Source: Nesterenkonia populi
GTDB lineage: Bacteria; Actinomycetota; Actinomycetes; Actinomycetales; Micrococcaceae
DNA length: 64,000 bases
Direction: 5' to 3'
Assembly (NCBI RefSeq): GCF_007994735.1
Contig: NZ_VOIL01000001.1
Coordinates: 434,001 to 498,000 of the forward strand
The position numbers and the translations under genes are program-made. Position 1 is the first letter of the stretch, and the number at the start of each line of letters is the position of its first letter. Below, in pieces: positions 62,352 through 64,000 of the stretch. The notes below the pieces were generated by a model. It saw nothing but the letters and a program-made list of their open reading frames with translations. It ran no database searches and had not been told where the DNA came from.

Positions 62352-64000
62352 TGCTGATTGCTTCTGCGTTCCTGCTGCCGGCGCTGGCCGTCAGTGTGAT
62401 TGCTCTGGCGGGGGCGGCGGGCCCCTCGGCTGCGCACCGGGTGCGGCGGACGACGGCGATCCTTGCGCCGCTGACCACGCTGCCGGCTGTGCTGCTGAGC
62501 CTGTTCGGGGAAGGTGCTCGGCTGGAGGTGCCGTGGCTGCTGCTCGGTGCGGAGTTCTACGTGGACCCGTGGGCGAGGTCGCTGACGCTGATCGCTGCGC
62601 TGCTGTATTCGGCGGCGCTGATGGCGGTCTCGTGGACGAAGCTCCGGGACACGGAGAAGGGTTCGGGGGCGCTGACGGCGTTTCTGCTGGTGTGCTTCGT
62701 GGGAAATGTGGGGACCTATGTGGCTGCGGATGCGGCAAGCTTCTATGCGGCGTTCGCGCTGCTGAGCTTCTCCGCAGCGGGGCTGGTGATCCATTACCGG
62801 TCCCAGGAGGCGCAGCGGGCGACTCGCATCTATCTGGTGATGTCGGTGATCTCGGAGACCGCAATCCTGGCGGGCCTGATTCTGACGGCGAGCGCGGGGG
62901 GCCATCGGGTTGCAGATGCTCCGGCGGCGGTGGCGGAGTCTGAGCTCACGGGGCTGATTGTGGTGCTGCTGCTGATCGGCTTTGGGGTGAAGGCGGGGAC
63001 GGTGCCGCTGCATGTGTGGCTGCCGTTGGCGCACCCGGCGGCTCCTCCGGCGGCCTCGGCGGTGCTTTCGGGGGCGATGGTGAAGGCTGGCCTGGTGGGA
63101 TGGCTGCGGTTCTTGCCGCTGGGTGAGGCTGCGCTGGCTGCGACGGGGTACACGTTGTTGGCTTTGGCGTTGGTGGGTGCGTTCGCCGCGGCGGCGATCG
63201 GTGTGCTGCAGCGGGACCCGAAGGTGGTGCTCGCCTATTCGACGATCAGCCAGATGGGGTTCATCACGTGCTTGGTGGCGGCGGGGCTGCTGGTGCCGGA
63301 GCTGGCGTCGACTGCCGCGGCGGCGTCGGTGCTGTATGCGGTGCATCATGGCCTGGCCAAGGGCGCCCTGTTCTTGGGTGTCCCGGTGGCGAAGCACTTC
63401 GGCACCGGGGGGACTCGCTGGCTGGTGCTGGTGGGCCTGGTGGGCGCTGCGCTGGCGGTGGCGGGGGCTCCGCTGACGTCGGGCGCCTATGGGAAGTATG
63501 TCTCGAAGGAGACGGTGGAGGGGGTGACGTTCTTGGGCGCGGATCTCTATTACCTGCTGCCGTTGGTGGCCACGGGGTCTGTGGTGCTGCTGATGCGGTG
63601 CGGCTGGCTGCTGTGGTCTGCGGAGCGGCACCCGGAGCACCGCCCTGCCGGGGAGTTGGCGTCGTGGCTGCTGGTGTGTGCGGCGGGGGTTGCGGTGCCG
63701 TGGCTGGTGGGCGCGTTCTGGTTGGAGGCTGGGGGCTTCTCGTGGGAGTTGGGTCCGCTGTGGGATGCGACGTGGCCGCTGCTGCTGGGTGTGGTGCTGG
63801 GGCTGGGCGTGTGGTGGTCGGCGCATCGGGGCTGGCTGCCTGGGTGGGCAATGCATGCTGATGGGTCGGCTGTTCAGCCGGGTGATCTGGTGGTGGCTGA
63901 GGAGTCTCTGGCCGCTCGCGCCGGCCGGGGCGCAGCGGTGGTGCTGGACGGTGCGCATCGGGGCACGGCGATGGTGCGGGCTTCGGTGTGGAATGTGATG
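62351..64000 (+). CDS. MrpD/NuoL-like subunit, third of three, missing TM5 Glu; runs off the edge
   Basis: The first 550 codons of a further NuoL/M-like subunit that runs off the right edge. The helix-7 Lys (GFGVKAGTVPLHVWLPLAHP), helix-8 Lys (SGAMVKAGLVGWLRF) and a distal Lys pair (GAYGKYVSKETV) are kept. The helix-5 segment aligned with FYELLTL of the preceding subunit reads AFALLSF, so the conserved proton-pathway Glu is Ala. Either this subunit transports differently or it is structural. The ATG overlaps the preceding stop by one base. The end and any later operon genes (for example an MrpE homologue) are outside the window. Confidence 0.88.
   Translation, partial: MLIASAFLLPALAVSVIALAGAAGPSAAHRVRRTTAILAPLTTLPAVLLSLFGEGARLEVPWLLLGAEFYVDPWARSLTLIAALLYSAALMAVSWTKLRDTEKGSGALTAFLLVCFVGNVGTYVAADAASFYAAFALLSFSAAGLVIHYRSQEAQRATRIYLVMSVISETAILAGLILTASAGGHRVADAPAAVAESELTGLIVVLLLIGFGVKAGTVPLHVWLPLAHPAAPPAASAVLSGAMVKAGLVGWLRFLPLGEAALAATGYTLLALALVGAFAAAAIGVLQRDPKVVLAYSTISQMGFITCLVAAGLLVPELASTAAAASVLYAVHHGLAKGALFLGVPVAKHFGTGGTRWLVLVGLVGAALAVAGAPLTSGAYGKYVSKETVEGVTFLGADLYYLLPLVATGSVVLLMRCGWLLWSAERHPEHRPAGELASWLLVCAAGVAVPWLVGAFWLEAGGFSWELGPLWDATWPLLLGVVLGLGVWWSAHRGWLPGWAMHADGSAVQPGDLVVAEESLAARAGRGAAVVLDGAHRGTAMVRASVWNVM

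Noticed and set aside
62183..63958. Long minus-strand open frame opposite the last antiporter subunits
   Set aside because: The predicted product is almost entirely Arg, His, Gln and Pro with no motif, as expected from the antisense of a Leu/Ala/Val-rich membrane gene.

Overview
The window is high-GC DNA with Micrococcales-type gene content: a CarD-IspDF-CysS-RlmB block, RamB beside isocitrate lyase, an actinobacterial rRNA leader, and GTG/TTG starts. Many proteins are acidic and there are two separate Mrp-type antiporter operons. That fits a salt- or alkali-adapted Micrococcaceae member such as a Nesterenkonia relative. The genus is an inference; only the high-GC actinobacterial origin is well supported.

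Layout. Bases 1-5900 hold a cut NAD(P)-binding protein, a DHA2-family MFS exporter, tRNA-Thr, a membrane-anchored DsbA-like thioredoxin, the trehalose genes otsA-otsB and a decayed DUF4143 ATPase relic. Bases 5900-19600 are a carbon-metabolism island. An IclR regulator faces malate synthase (aceB). A 5-oxoproline cluster follows (DUF1445 D-glutamate cyclase, NRAMP-like transporter, GntR regulator, biotin carboxylase-BCCP, fused PxpB-PxpC, PxpA). Then come RamB, a 43-residue ORF and isocitrate lyase (aceA). Bases 19557-25419 are a compact canonical Mrp operon with A and B fused. Bases 25600-31450 hold tRNA-Pro and a complete 5S-23S-16S rRNA operon on the minus strand, with leader and promoter.

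Bases 31650-38400 carry a degenerate maltokinase-like protein, rlmB, cysS, ispDF, carD and a lipoprotein. Bases 38600-48000 carry an MsmK/UgpC-type ABC ATPase, a 25-residue membrane peptide, a two-component system next to a MacB-like ABC transporter, a PLDc_N protein, a glycerophosphodiesterase and a PfkB sugar kinase. Bases 47900-54500 carry thiamine genes (thiO-thiS-thiG-thiF, and thiE separately), tRNA-Gly, a DJ-1/PfpI protein, a nitroreductase and an RDD protein. Bases 54500-57200 carry a LysR-like effector domain without a DNA-binding part, a lipoprotein and a dienelactone hydrolase. From 57402 to the right edge runs a second, unusual Mrp-like operon (F, G, DUF4040-MnhB fusion, C, then three NuoL/M/N-type subunits).

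The most interesting points are these. The 5-oxoproline cluster contains every domain of a urea-carboxylase-like biotin enzyme, and matching FadR-type operators (TTGTTCAACAA) link its two transcription units. A near-identical GCATTGC-centred palindrome occurs at both aceB/iclR and aceA. The second Mrp-like complex has three antiporter-type subunits, the last of which lacks the conserved membrane glutamate.
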